Origin: Cupriavidus necator N-1
GTDB lineage: Bacteria; Pseudomonadota; Gammaproteobacteria; Burkholderiales; Burkholderiaceae
DNA: 64,000 bases
Assembly (NCBI RefSeq): GCF_000219215.1
Contig: NC_015727.1
Location: forward strand, 930,001 to 994,000
Reading direction: 5' to 3'
Shown: in pieces, positions 38,973-47,470 of the stretch
Layout: every line of letters starts with the position of its first letter
How positions within the stretch are numbered: the first letter of the stretch is position 1
Position numbers and translations under genes: made by a program
The notes under the pieces: model-generated
Database searches by the model: none
The model's input: only the letters and a program-made list of their open reading frames with translations
What the model was told of the DNA's origin: nothing

Positions 38973-41117
38973 TCAGAATGGCTCGGCTCGTTTGGCCTTT
39001 TCCCGTAGCAATTGCGGTGGCGTGAACCGTTCGCCATAATGCTCGGCCAGGTACTCCGCACGTGCCACGGCCTTTTCCAGCCCATACTGGTTCAGGAACT
39101 GGAACACGCCGCCGCTCCAGCGCGGGAAGCCAATCCCCAGTACCGAGCCAATGTTGCCGTCCCCCGCGCTGTCCAGCACGCCATCCTGCAGTACACGCAC
39201 CGACTCCAGGGCCATGCAGAACAACAACCGATCCTGTTTGTCACGCTGTGGAATCTGTTCGGCCGGGCGCAGGAAGTGCTTAGCCAGACCGCTCCAGAAC
39301 ACCTTCTTGCCGTCGGCCGGATAATCGTAGAAGCCGCCACCCGCGGCACGCCCCTTGCGGCCGAATTCATTGAGCATGCGCTCCATCACTGCGTCGGCCG
39401 GATGTGGCGGCAGCGGACGACCCTCCTCCGCATGCGCCCTGAGCGTCTCGAGCCGGTTGTTGTAGTTCAAGCTCAAGCTGACCTCGTCCAGCACCGCCAG
39501 CGGCCCGGCAGGGAACCCTGACAGGATGGCCGCCGCCTCGATGGCGGCCGGGTCCTGCCCCTCACCCAGCATCGCCACTGCTTCGCGTGTGAAAGTACTG
39601 AATACCCGGCTGGTAAAGAAGCCGCGGTTGTCGTTGACGACGATCGGCGTCTTGCCAAGCTGCATCACGAAGTCCAGCGCATGGGCCAGGGTCTCCGGCG
39701 AGGTCTGCTGGCCCTTAATCACTTCCACCAACTGCATGCGGTGCACCGGCGAGAAGAAGTGCAGCCCGACGAAGCGCTCGGGCCGGCTCGATGCCTTGGC
39801 CAGGCCGGTGATGGGCAGCGTCGAGGTGTTGGAGGCCCAGATCGCCCCATCTCCGAGCACGGGCTCGGCCTGCCGGGTGATCTCCGCCTTAAGCGCAGGG
39901 TTCTCTGGGATGGCTTCCACCACCAGGTCGACATGGGCAAAGTCCTCATAGCGGTCAGTCGCGTGAATGCGCTCGACAATCTGTCGGCGGGTCGCGGCAT
40001 CAATTTCCCCCTTCTCCTCACGCTTGGCCAGCAGTTGGTCCGCATTGGCACGTGCCCCTTCGGCCTGCGCAAGGGTGGCATCCTTGACCCACACCTCGAT
40101 ACCACGCGAGGCCGCCACATACGCAATCCCCTTGCCCATCATCCCTGCGCCCAGCACGCCCACCGTCTTGATCTTGCCCTTGGCCACCCCTGCAGGACGC
40201 TGCGCGCCTGACTTGATGCCGTTGGCGTGGAACCAGAAGGTGCTGATGATGTTCTTCGCAACCTGGCCAGTCACAAGCTTCACGAAGTAGCGCGTCTCAA
40301 TGCGGCTAGCGGTGTCGAAGTCCACCTGCATGCCTTCGACCGAAGCGCACAAGATGGCTTCCGGCGCAGGGTAGCAACCTTTGGTCTTGGCGCGCACCTG
40401 CGCGGCGGCCGTGGAGATCCAGCGCCGCGCCTCACTCGCATCGGCCCAGCCTCCCGGCGGCGTGTAGCCGGCCTTGTCCCACGGCTGCTTGCTTTCCGGG
40501 TGGGCCGCGATCCATGCTCGTGCCTTCTCCAGCAGTGCCGCGGGTGTGTCCGCAAGCTCATGCACCAGCCCAACCTTGGTCGCCTCTGCCGGCGACATGA
40601 GCTTGCTGTCCTGCAAATAAGGCTGGCTCGCAGCAAGCCCCAGCAGCCGATTCAGACGCACGACGCCGCCCGCCCCCGGCATCAGGCCCAGCGTCGCTTC
40701 GGGCAGGCCGAATTGCACTTTGGGCTTGTCCAGCGCAATGCGATGGTGGCAGGCCAGCGCAATTTCGAAGCCGCCACCCAGCGCCGTGCCATTGAGCGCC
40801 GCCACCACCGGCTTGCCCAGCGTTTCGAGCCGCCTCAGCGCAGACTTGGCACGCTCCGAGGCATCGAACTGCGTAGCCGCATCCGCCGGCTGCAGCTTGT
40901 ACAGGCGATTGAGATTGCCTCCCGCAAAGAACGTCTCCTTGGCCGAGGTAAGAATGACGCCGCTAACCGCTTCCTTCTCCGCTTCCAGCCGGCTCACCAT
41001 GTCCGCCAGACATTGCCGCATCTCATCGGTCATGGTATTGACGCTTTGCTCAGGCGCATCGAACGTCAGCGTGACGATGCCGTCGTCGGTCTTGTGGTAC
41101 TGAATCGGGGCTTGCAT
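38973..41117 (-). CDS. FadB/FadJ-like enoyl-CoA hydratase / 3-hydroxyacyl-CoA dehydrogenase
   Basis: A bifunctional protein of 714 residues. The N-terminal crotonase has FFAGGNLNRL and both catalytic glutamates (GGGFEIALACHH, FGLPEATLG). The NAD-binding dehydrogenase domain starts at GVLGAGMMGKGIAYVAA (about residue 322) with ASNTSTLPIT and GLHFFSPVHRMQLVEV, then the C-terminal helical domains. It runs hydration and oxidation in beta-oxidation. The ATG at 41117 is the family start; the long upstream frame is thiolase antisense-frame read-through. It lies 25 bp after the thiolase gene. Confidence 0.94.
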   Translation of the reverse strand: MQAPIQYHKTDDGIVTLTFDAPEQSVNTMTDEMRQCLADMVSRLEAEKEAVSGVILTSAKETFFAGGNLNRLYKLQPADAATQFDASERAKSALRRLETLGKPVVAALNGTALGGGFEIALACHHRIALDKPKVQFGLPEATLGLMPGAGGVVRLNRLLGLAASQPYLQDSKLMSPAEATKVGLVHELADTPAALLEKARAWIAAHPESKQPWDKAGYTPPGGWADASEARRWISTAAAQVRAKTKGCYPAPEAILCASVEGMQVDFDTASRIETRYFVKLVTGQVAKNIISTFWFHANGIKSGAQRPAGVAKGKIKTVGVLGAGMMGKGIAYVAASRGIEVWVKDATLAQAEGARANADQLLAKREEKGEIDAATRRQIVERIHATDRYEDFAHVDLVVEAIPENPALKAEITRQAEPVLGDGAIWASNTSTLPITGLAKASSRPERFVGLHFFSPVHRMQLVEVIKGQQTSPETLAHALDFVMQLGKTPIVVNDNRGFFTSRVFSTFTREAVAMLGEGQDPAAIEAAAILSGFPAGPLAVLDEVSLSLNYNNRLETLRAHAEEGRPLPPHPADAVMERMLNEFGRKGRAAGGGFYDYPADGKKVFWSGLAKHFLRPAEQIPQRDKQDRLLFCMALESVRVLQDGVLDSAGDGNIGSVLGIGFPRWSGGVFQFLNQYGLEKAVARAEYLAEHYGERFTPPQLLREKAKRAEPF

Positions 41118-41142
41118 CTTGCTTAGTCTCCAGCAAATCGGT

Positions 41143-42354
41143 TTACAGGCGTTCGATGACCGTGGCCACACCCATGCCACCCGCCACGCACAGCGTCGCC
41201 ACGCCGTAACGCTGCTGACGGCGCTCCAACTCATCCAGCAACGTCCCCACCAAGATGGCGCCAGTGGCGCCAATCGGATGGCCCATGGCAATTGCGCCAC
41301 CGTTGACGTTGATCTTCTCCAGGGGTACATCCAGCGCCTTGGCAAAATACAGCGGCACGGCGGCAAAGGCTTCATTGACCTCGAACAGGTCAATATCCGC
41401 AACGCCCAAGCCAGCCTTCTCCAGCGCCCTTTGCGTGGCCGGCACCGGACCCGTGAGCATCAGCGTCGCCTCCACCGTGGCCACCCCGGTGCCGAGAATG
41501 CGTCCGCGCGGCTGCAGGCCCAGCGCCTTGCCAATCTTCTCGCTACCCACCAGCACCAGCCCTGCCCCATCAACGATGCCCGACGAGTTACCCGCCGTGT
41601 GCAGCGCATCGACGCGGTCCAGTTGCGGATAGCGCTGGCGTGCCACCATCGCATTGGCCGCTGCCGACGCACCTCCGAAAGCCGGCTTGAGCGCGGCCAA
41701 CGTGCCCGCAGTGGTCTCCTCGCGGATGTACTCGTCATGGTCCAGCACCGTCAGCCCATTAGCGTCACGCACCGGCACCAGCGACCGCTCAAAGCGCTCC
41801 TCCCGCCTTGCGCGTGCCGCCAGTTGCTGCGAACGCAGCGCAAACGCGTCCAGCGTCGCACGGTCAAAGCCGTGCAACGCCGCCAGCATGTCGGCGCTAA
41901 AGCCCTGCGGGACGTATGCGATCTTCAGACTGGTGGCCGGATCGTAGATCCACGCACCACCGCTGCTTCCCAGCCCGACGCGCGACATCGACTCCACGCC
42001 ACCAGCGGCAATCAAGTCATGCCAGCCTGAGCGAACCTTCTCTGCCGCGATGTTCACCGCCTCAAGACCGGAGCCACAAAAACGCTGCAGCGCCATGCCG
42101 GGCACATCTGTCCAGCCTCCCGAGGCGCACAGCGCTGCGATACGCGGCAGACACGACCCCTGGTCGTTCACCGCCGCGCTAATACCCATGATCAAGTCAT
42201 CCACCCGGCGCGCATCCAGCGCGTGACGCTCGTACAATGCCTCCAGCAAGCTCACCGTCAAATCAATAGGCTTGACTTCATACAAGGCCCCCGCTCCAGG
42301 CTTGCCTTTGCCACGCGGCGTACGCACCGCGTCGAAAATAAAAGCTTCCGACAT
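41143..42354 (-). CDS. Acetyl-CoA acyltransferase (thiolase)
   Basis: A protein of 403 residues starting SEAFIFDAVRTPRGKGK, with the nucleophile cysteine in QRFCGSGLEAVN, the NEAFAAVPL block, GGAIAMGHPIGATG with the catalytic histidine, and the second cysteine in CVAGGMGVA. AAGGAG lies 7 nt before the ATG. It is the first gene of the thiolase-FadB-P450-reductase-Bug series, with a 300-nt leader below regulon site B. A truncated relative of its first 30 codons is at 46325-46424. Confidence 0.95.
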   Translation of the reverse strand: MSEAFIFDAVRTPRGKGKPGAGALYEVKPIDLTVSLLEALYERHALDARRVDDLIMGISAAVNDQGSCLPRIAALCASGGWTDVPGMALQRFCGSGLEAVNIAAEKVRSGWHDLIAAGGVESMSRVGLGSSGGAWIYDPATSLKIAYVPQGFSADMLAALHGFDRATLDAFALRSQQLAARARREERFERSLVPVRDANGLTVLDHDEYIREETTAGTLAALKPAFGGASAAANAMVARQRYPQLDRVDALHTAGNSSGIVDGAGLVLVGSEKIGKALGLQPRGRILGTGVATVEATLMLTGPVPATQRALEKAGLGVADIDLFEVNEAFAAVPLYFAKALDVPLEKINVNGGAIAMGHPIGATGAILVGTLLDELERRQQRYGVATLCVAGGMGVATVIERL

Positions 42355-42659
42355 TAAGACTCCTTTAAATCGCTTCACACAGGGGCTTTCGTTTATACGC
42401 GGAGAGCGGTACGCATGTTCCTCAGCCAGATGCGCCGTTTTCGCGTGGCAATTCAATGGCCATCGACCAAGCACACTGTGTTCCCCACTCTCGGCGCTGC
42501 GTTTCGAGATCTGACCTGGAGCCTCTGGCAAGAACACCGGCACGCGTGCTTCTGATTGCGTCGTGCAACGCCATGAAACTAGCAGCGTGGGGAACGCGTG
42601 ACGCTGTACTTCACATACCGAATAAGAGCGCACCGCCTTTCCCTCACATCGTGGAGCAA

Positions 42660-42703
42660 AGTCTAGTGATTGCTACACCGGCTGGCTTCGTCAAAACTGA
42701 CGA
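42660..42703 (-). promoter_or_regulatory. Regulon site B with -10 box, upstream of the thiolase operon
   Basis: On the minus strand TCGTCAGTTTTGACGA (42703-42688) is followed after 22 nt by TAGACT (42665-42660). The dyad centre falls near -42.5 if TAGACT is the -10. The same palindrome, spacing and CTAGACTTT occur at site C. Transcription would start about 300 nt before the thiolase ATG. Confidence 0.7.
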
Positions 42704-43015
42704 TTTGATAGCCACGGCGGGGAGAGCGGCACGCCCCGATGGGAACTGCAATGTTTCGAACCCGTAGCGAATAAGTTGGGCTTCACCTGCTGACGCACGA
42801 GGCTGCGCGAGACGCTATATGGTGCCATTCGCAATGACGGGTTACGCCGCAAACCTTCCCTGGTGAAGTCGATGGCACCAACCGATTCGCGCGAGCAGTA
42901 TGTCCGCAAGATCGCGCATCGAAGGCGCTGCAGTCAGGCTCGCAACGCTCGCAAAAGACGGCGGTGAAACGCACCGTTCTCTGTGCTGATCGACGGCGCA
43001 TCTTCCCGCAGTTCG
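42704..43015. other. Gene-free stretch between hydrolase paralog 2 and site B
   Basis: About 310 bp with only short, low-quality frames. No family recognised and no clear terminator seen. Confidence 0.35.
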
Positions 43016-43891
43016 TCAGCCCCTAACATCGACATTGGACCCGGACCTGCATTCTTTCGAGCATGGAATTCCAACGGAAAGTCGCACCAGGATATCGGCG
43101 ACTTCGCTGGGTTGCGAGAGGAAGGGAGAATGGCTAGCGTCCATGGTCACCACCTGACGGCAAGGCTGGGCAGCCTGCATAGCGCGCTGGGCATCGATCG
43201 AGATAGCCCTGTCCTGCAGACACTCGACGTAAGCTCGATCAACCCGTCCAAACCGCTCGGGCGTTACCTTAATCGGTGCCAGCATCACGGTCGAGGGTTC
43301 GGGACACAGAAGCTTATGCGCTACCTGGGTATCGGCTTCCCCACAGTCGTGATAGAGGACTTCGTTGGCGAGGTCGTGGTTGATGTACGAAACTCCCATT
43401 TCGCGGTGCACCAACAGAGGCACGCTGCTTCGATTATCGGCATCGGCAACGGAGCGCACTGTCTGGCCATTAGGCACAAGAAACGCCGCGAGATAGACCA
43501 GCAGGCGGACACGATCTGGCCTCCGCTCTGCAGCCAACGAAATTGTTGCGCCGCCCAAGCTATGGCCCACCAGAACGATGGGATCGTGAACGGTAAGAAG
43601 GACCTGCTCAACGGCATTCACGTAGTCATCGGCGGTCAGTGCAACCAGTTCCTTTGGATCGCGCCACCGGCCCGGTAAATCAACCGCGGTGACGCCATGG
43701 CCGCGTGCACGCAGATGAGGAATGACCTTGGACCAGCACCAGGCACCATGCCACGCCCCATGCACCAGCACGAAATGCGCCTTTGCTTGCGACTTACGAC
43801 GTGCGACGCAATCGTCCCGAGGACTGGCTGTCATCAAGGCATCGGCGCCGATTGCGTGCCGCATCCCCATTTCCGCGTCTTCCGCCTTCAT
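43016..43891 (-). CDS. Alpha/beta hydrolase, EstC-like (paralog 2)
   Basis: A protein of 291 residues, strongly similar to the product at 22165-22917 (shared HFVLVHGAWHGAWCW, GHGVTAVDLPGRWR, GHSLGGATISLAAER, YLAAFLVP and the C-terminal histidine in DASHSPF). It has a longer N-terminus and a short C-terminal tail ending after a divergent SKECRSGSN segment. GGGAGA precedes the ATG at 43891. It lies 126 bp after the fused acyl-CoA dehydrogenase gene and is part of the regulon-C unit; ester or ring hydrolysis is possible. Confidence 0.87.
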   Translation of the reverse strand: MKAEDAEMGMRHAIGADALMTASPRDDCVARRKSQAKAHFVLVHGAWHGAWCWSKVIPHLRARGHGVTAVDLPGRWRDPKELVALTADDYVNAVEQVLLTVHDPIVLVGHSLGGATISLAAERRPDRVRLLVYLAAFLVPNGQTVRSVADADNRSSVPLLVHREMGVSYINHDLANEVLYHDCGEADTQVAHKLLCPEPSTVMLAPIKVTPERFGRVDRAYVECLQDRAISIDAQRAMQAAQPCRQVVTMDASHSPFLSQPSEVADILVRLSVGIPCSKECRSGSNVDVRG

Positions 43892-44017
43892 AACGTTGTC
43901 TCCCATGATCGTCGATCACGAACATCCATGATGATGGCCGTCAAGCCGTTCAACTACTAATTACAGCGGACATTGCAAGGCCAACCTCATGCGAGCTGTT
44001 ATATCTGCGACACCGAT

Positions 44018-46279
44018 TCAGCGAGGAAGGTTTAGCCCGCGAAGAGCGATCAGGTTGCGCTGCACCTCTGCGGTGCCGCCACCGATAACCACCATGATTG
44101 ACTGCCTGAGCATCTGCTCAAGCTTTCCGTTGCTGATAGCTCCCTCCGCTTCCTCAGCCAGCGTCACGCCGGTTCCACAGATGTCCAGCGCCGCCTCTCC
44201 GAGGCGCTCCATCAGCTCACCTGTGAAGACCTTGCTCATGCCCGCCTCGTGCACCGGCACTTTTCCGTTCTCTAGCATCTGAACACTAGTGGTCAGCAGT
44301 TGGCGCGCGACTTCAATCTCCGCAGCCAATGCGCCGATGCGATCTCGAACTGCAGCCAGACCCAACAGCGAGGGCGTCGCTCTGATATGCGCAAGGAGAC
44401 GTTCGAAGTTCGCGCGCACATTCGCGACGAAGCCGCCCATTGTGATCCGTTCAGTCGCGAGCGCGGACGTCAGAACCTTCCAGCCACCATTTAGCTCGCC
44501 GACTAGGGCATTCGCCGGCACCCGAACGTTGTCGAAGAATTCATTGCAGAAAGTGTGGCCGTACAGAGCCATGGATGGCTGAATGGTGATGCCAGGACTA
44601 CTCATTGGAACGATGAACACGCTGATCCCCGCATGCGGTGGTTTGGCCGTCGGATCGGTGCGAGCAGCCAACCAGATATAATCCGCCTTCTCAGCACCAG
44701 TGGTCCAAATTTTTTGGCCGTTGATCACCCACTCATCACCATCGCGCACCGCGCTGGTTTTCAGTGAAGCTAAGTCGGACCCGGATCCCGGCTCACTGTA
44801 GCCAAGACAAAAGTTGATTTCTCCCGAACGCAGCTTGGGAAGGAATTCGGCCTTCTGCTCGGCCGTTCCGTAGGTCATCAGCGCGAACGCCTGGATTCCC
44901 CCCCGGCCTGCCCTCGGCGCATCGGCACGCTGGATTTCTTCCATAAAGGCAAGTTGCTCCATCGGAGAGCGAGCTTGGCCACCGTATTCTTTTGGCCACG
45001 CGACGGCGTGCCAGTTCTGCTTCATCATTCCAGCCGCGTACTCCCGATCACGGCCGCGCTCGTGGAAGGGCAGTGCATCGTGTGCAGGTTTGAGATTGGC
45101 CGTCCAATGCTCGGCCAGCCACTGACGGACTTCCAGCCGGAAGGCGTTGCCTGCGGGGCCCAGGTCATAGTCAGGTAGTTCCTGGCCCTCGTCGATCAAG
45201 TATTGTGCGAGCTCCTCGCGTGCGCGCATCGGCCCGCCCATGCGTGCCAAGTCGCCATGCGTACGACGGAAGTGCCGCGGCGCCTCATGCTCCTCGGAAT
45301 AGCCGATCGCGCCGAACGTGTGGTGCGTCTCCAGCGAGACCTGCCGCAGCGCCGGGCTGGCGTATGCGTAGCAGGCGGAGGCGAACACGCGCCACTGGTC
45401 GACGCCATAGTCATAGTTGATTGCTGCGTTGTTCAGCGTCTGTCGTACACCCTCCAGCGCGGTCAGGCAGTCGGCCAGCTTGTGCTGGATCGCCTGAAAC
45501 TTACCGATGGGCTGGCCGAACTGCTGCCGCTCCTTCGCATACTCGGCCACCATTTCGAAGCTGCGGCTGGCTGCACCCAGCGAGCGCGCGACCAGCCCCA
45601 GCCGGGCCACCCGGCTCAGATCCTCCACCAGCTGGATAGGCAGTTGAATTACCGCCGCCGGCACCTTCTCAAGGCGCACGCTGCTCAGCGCCGGCACCGA
45701 CAGCCCCGGCGTGGCGGAAATGCTCACGCCCGCAGCGCCCCGCTCCACGATAGCCAACGTCGGTCCAGGCGCCAATACCAACAGGTGCGTGGCATGCTGC
45801 GCGTCCTCAACGAAGTTTATTCTGCCGGTGAGCAGACCGCCGTCCAGCTTCGCGCTGCCGGCATTGGCGTCGCCATCGTAGGCGCCAAAGGCCACCGCCA
45901 CGGATGCCTCCCCCTCGTGCATCCCCTCTAGCAGACATGTAGCCGCACTGAAGTCGCCCATCGCGTCGCGCAATGCGATGTTGGCCAGTGCAGCACCCAG
46001 CATCGGAGCCGGGCACGCCGCCCGTCCGAGCTCTTCCATCACCACCAAGATCTCGCGTAGTCCGCCTTCGAGCGGCTCGCTGCCCAGCACCGCCAGCCCC
46101 TGCTGGGCAAGCCCACGCCAAATCGTCCCAACTTCCCCAGGCGATTGAGCCAGTTGCAGCGCCTTGTCCGCAGGCCAATACTGTTTCAGATATCCACGCG
46201 CGCTGTCGCGCAGCATCTGCCGCTCTTCATCGCCCGGCAGCACGTCGCTTTGCACAGACCGTGTATGTTCGGCCTTCAT
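44018..46279 (-). CDS. Fused double acyl-CoA dehydrogenase
   Basis: A protein of 753 residues, about twice the usual ACAD length. The N-terminal half (about 1-360) has a divergent ACAD with ERQQFGQPIGKFQAIQHKLAD and ETHHTFGAIGYSEEHE. The C-terminal half (about 375-753) has a fuller ACAD with LGYSEPGSGSDLASL, the FAD-contact IWTTGAEKADYIW and the C-terminal IGGGTAEVQRNLIA. This looks like the two subunits of a heterotetrameric ACAD of the ChsE/IpdE/FadE steroid type joined in one chain. AAAAGGAGA precedes the ATG. The first oxidation of beta-oxidation is the expected role. Confidence 0.9.
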   Translation of the reverse strand: MKAEHTRSVQSDVLPGDEERQMLRDSARGYLKQYWPADKALQLAQSPGEVGTIWRGLAQQGLAVLGSEPLEGGLREILVVMEELGRAACPAPMLGAALANIALRDAMGDFSAATCLLEGMHEGEASVAVAFGAYDGDANAGSAKLDGGLLTGRINFVEDAQHATHLLVLAPGPTLAIVERGAAGVSISATPGLSVPALSSVRLEKVPAAVIQLPIQLVEDLSRVARLGLVARSLGAASRSFEMVAEYAKERQQFGQPIGKFQAIQHKLADCLTALEGVRQTLNNAAINYDYGVDQWRVFASACYAYASPALRQVSLETHHTFGAIGYSEEHEAPRHFRRTHGDLARMGGPMRAREELAQYLIDEGQELPDYDLGPAGNAFRLEVRQWLAEHWTANLKPAHDALPFHERGRDREYAAGMMKQNWHAVAWPKEYGGQARSPMEQLAFMEEIQRADAPRAGRGGIQAFALMTYGTAEQKAEFLPKLRSGEINFCLGYSEPGSGSDLASLKTSAVRDGDEWVINGQKIWTTGAEKADYIWLAARTDPTAKPPHAGISVFIVPMSSPGITIQPSMALYGHTFCNEFFDNVRVPANALVGELNGGWKVLTSALATERITMGGFVANVRANFERLLAHIRATPSLLGLAAVRDRIGALAAEIEVARQLLTTSVQMLENGKVPVHEAGMSKVFTGELMERLGEAALDICGTGVTLAEEAEGAISNGKLEQMLRQSIMVVIGGGTAEVQRNLIALRGLNLPR

Positions 46280-46324
46280 AAGGATCTCCTTTTAGGGTTG
46301 CGGCGCAACCCGGCGCCGCGCCGC

Positions 46325-46424
46325 TCATCAAGTCAATAGGCGTGACTTCATACTAGGCCTCGGGACCAGGCTTGCCTTTACCGCCTGGTGTGCGCACCGA
46401 GTCTAGAATAAGAGCTTCCGACAT
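46325..46424 (-). pseudogene. Truncated thiolase 5' end
   Basis: A good start (GAGAGGAATCGCG then ATG) reads SEALILDSVRTPGGKGKPG, almost the N-terminus of the intact thiolase, then hits a stop where the intact gene has ALYEV; the homology resumes as YEVTPIDL and ends. The remainder of the gene is missing and the fused ACAD gene follows 45 bp later. Confidence 0.8.
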
Positions 46425-46449
46425 CGCGATTCCTCTCGATGATTCGTGA

Positions 46450-46979
46450 CATGGGCTCTGTGCTTTTCTTCGGAAACTTCGTTTTTGCGCTGCATATGCG
46501 CTCCCGCAGCCTTTCAGACACTTTCTCGAATCCTCAGGGTGACGCGCGCGACTGCAGTTCGGTCTCGCGCTCAAGCTGGCCTGCCTAGGCTGGCGTTGAA
46601 CGCCTCCTTAATCGGTCCGTAGGCAACGGTCGGCATCTGTACCAGGCGACGCGCCAGCCTGGCGGCCTCATTCTGGAGCGACTCATCAGCACGCACTTTC
46701 CAAACCAGGCCGAAGCGCTGTCATTGTTCGGCGTCGATCTTGTCACCCAAGGATAGCCAGCGCGCGAACGCGCATCTCACCGACCTGTCGGCAGGAAATC
46801 GGTACTGCCTAAATCCGGAATCCGGCCTATTCTCGAACAGCCATCAACGTGGGCCATGCTGCATCGCAACACGCAGGCTGAACTAGACGTTCTGTATTGA
46901 GGGCATTAAGCACTTCGGGGCGGTTCAGGGTGATAGTGGCCACACCTTCGCTGGCGTAATACAGCACGGGTGCTGCCAT
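46450..46979 (-). pseudogene. Broken enoyl-CoA hydratase (PaaG-like)
   Basis: GAGGAGAGAGACA and an ATG at 46979 start APVLYYASEGVATITLNRPE and LNALNTE, a crotonase N-terminus. The middle is deleted. Further on, in other frames, LGDKIDAEQ, RFGLVWKVRADESLQNEAAR and PTVAYGPIKEAFNASLG represent the C-terminal part, interrupted by stops. With the thiolase remnant it is a decayed ECH-thiolase pair in front of the intact ACAD gene. Confidence 0.75.
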
Positions 46980-47221
46980 TGTCTCTCTCCTCTTTAGCTT
47001 TGCGTTCTCGGCCGCAACAATGCCCGGTACGGACTGTCTCAGCAGTTCTTTCTCGGCATCGATCAGCTGCCGCCGAGTTTGCAAGGACATCGCGATCTAC
47101 TGCAGGCGCGCACGCTCGACGCCGCGTCGCTGGACGCGATCCGCCAGAATTCCGTATTGGCTATCGATGCTCTTAATGTGGCCGAATATCTTGCCGCTCG
47201 CCTGCCTTAGATCCTCGTGAA

Positions 47222-47265
47222 AGTCTAGCCAGGGCGCCGGCGTCTTTCGTCGTCAAAACTGACGA
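47222..47265 (-). promoter_or_regulatory. Regulon site C with -10 box, beside the LuxR gene
   Basis: On the minus strand TCGTCAGTTTTGACGA (47265-47250) is followed after 22 nt by TAGACT (47227-47222), identical to site B in palindrome, spacing and box. It precedes the broken ECH-thiolase and intact ACAD-hydrolase series and lies about 200 bp beyond the 3' end of the LuxR-type regulator gene. Confidence 0.7.
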
Positions 47266-47303
47266 TATGAGATTGCCTCAAAGCAGGAGCTGGGTGTGGA
47301 GAG

Positions 47304-47345
47304 GAGGCTAACATTCCGAGTCTAGGACTAGGTTTTAGCCTTCCC
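47304..47345. repeat. Degenerate palindromic element, copy 2
   Basis: GGAGGCTAACATTCCGAGTC continues as TAGGACTAGGTTTTAGCCT and TTCCC. It aligns with the perfect palindrome at 31213-31254, including the flanking GGAGG and TTCCC, but its arms are imperfect. It is between the LuxR gene and site C. Confidence 0.5.
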
Positions 47346-47470
47346 AATCATAGGCCAAGCCGCTTACCCCGCAACGGGGGCTCGCGCCGCAGTTCCAATG
47401 GGCCAGAACCTCGGTTTGGGAACAAATCCGCCCAAGCCCCCTTCTTGGGACGATGAATCCGCCGTATGGC

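Noticed and set aside
41118..41402. 95-codon N-terminal extension of the FadB-like protein
   Set aside because: It overlaps the thiolase gene and does not resemble the family, which begins at the ATG at 41117.
42355..42633. Leader extension of the thiolase frame
   Set aside because: No ribosome-binding site, and it includes the untranslated leader below regulon site B; the family start is at 42354.
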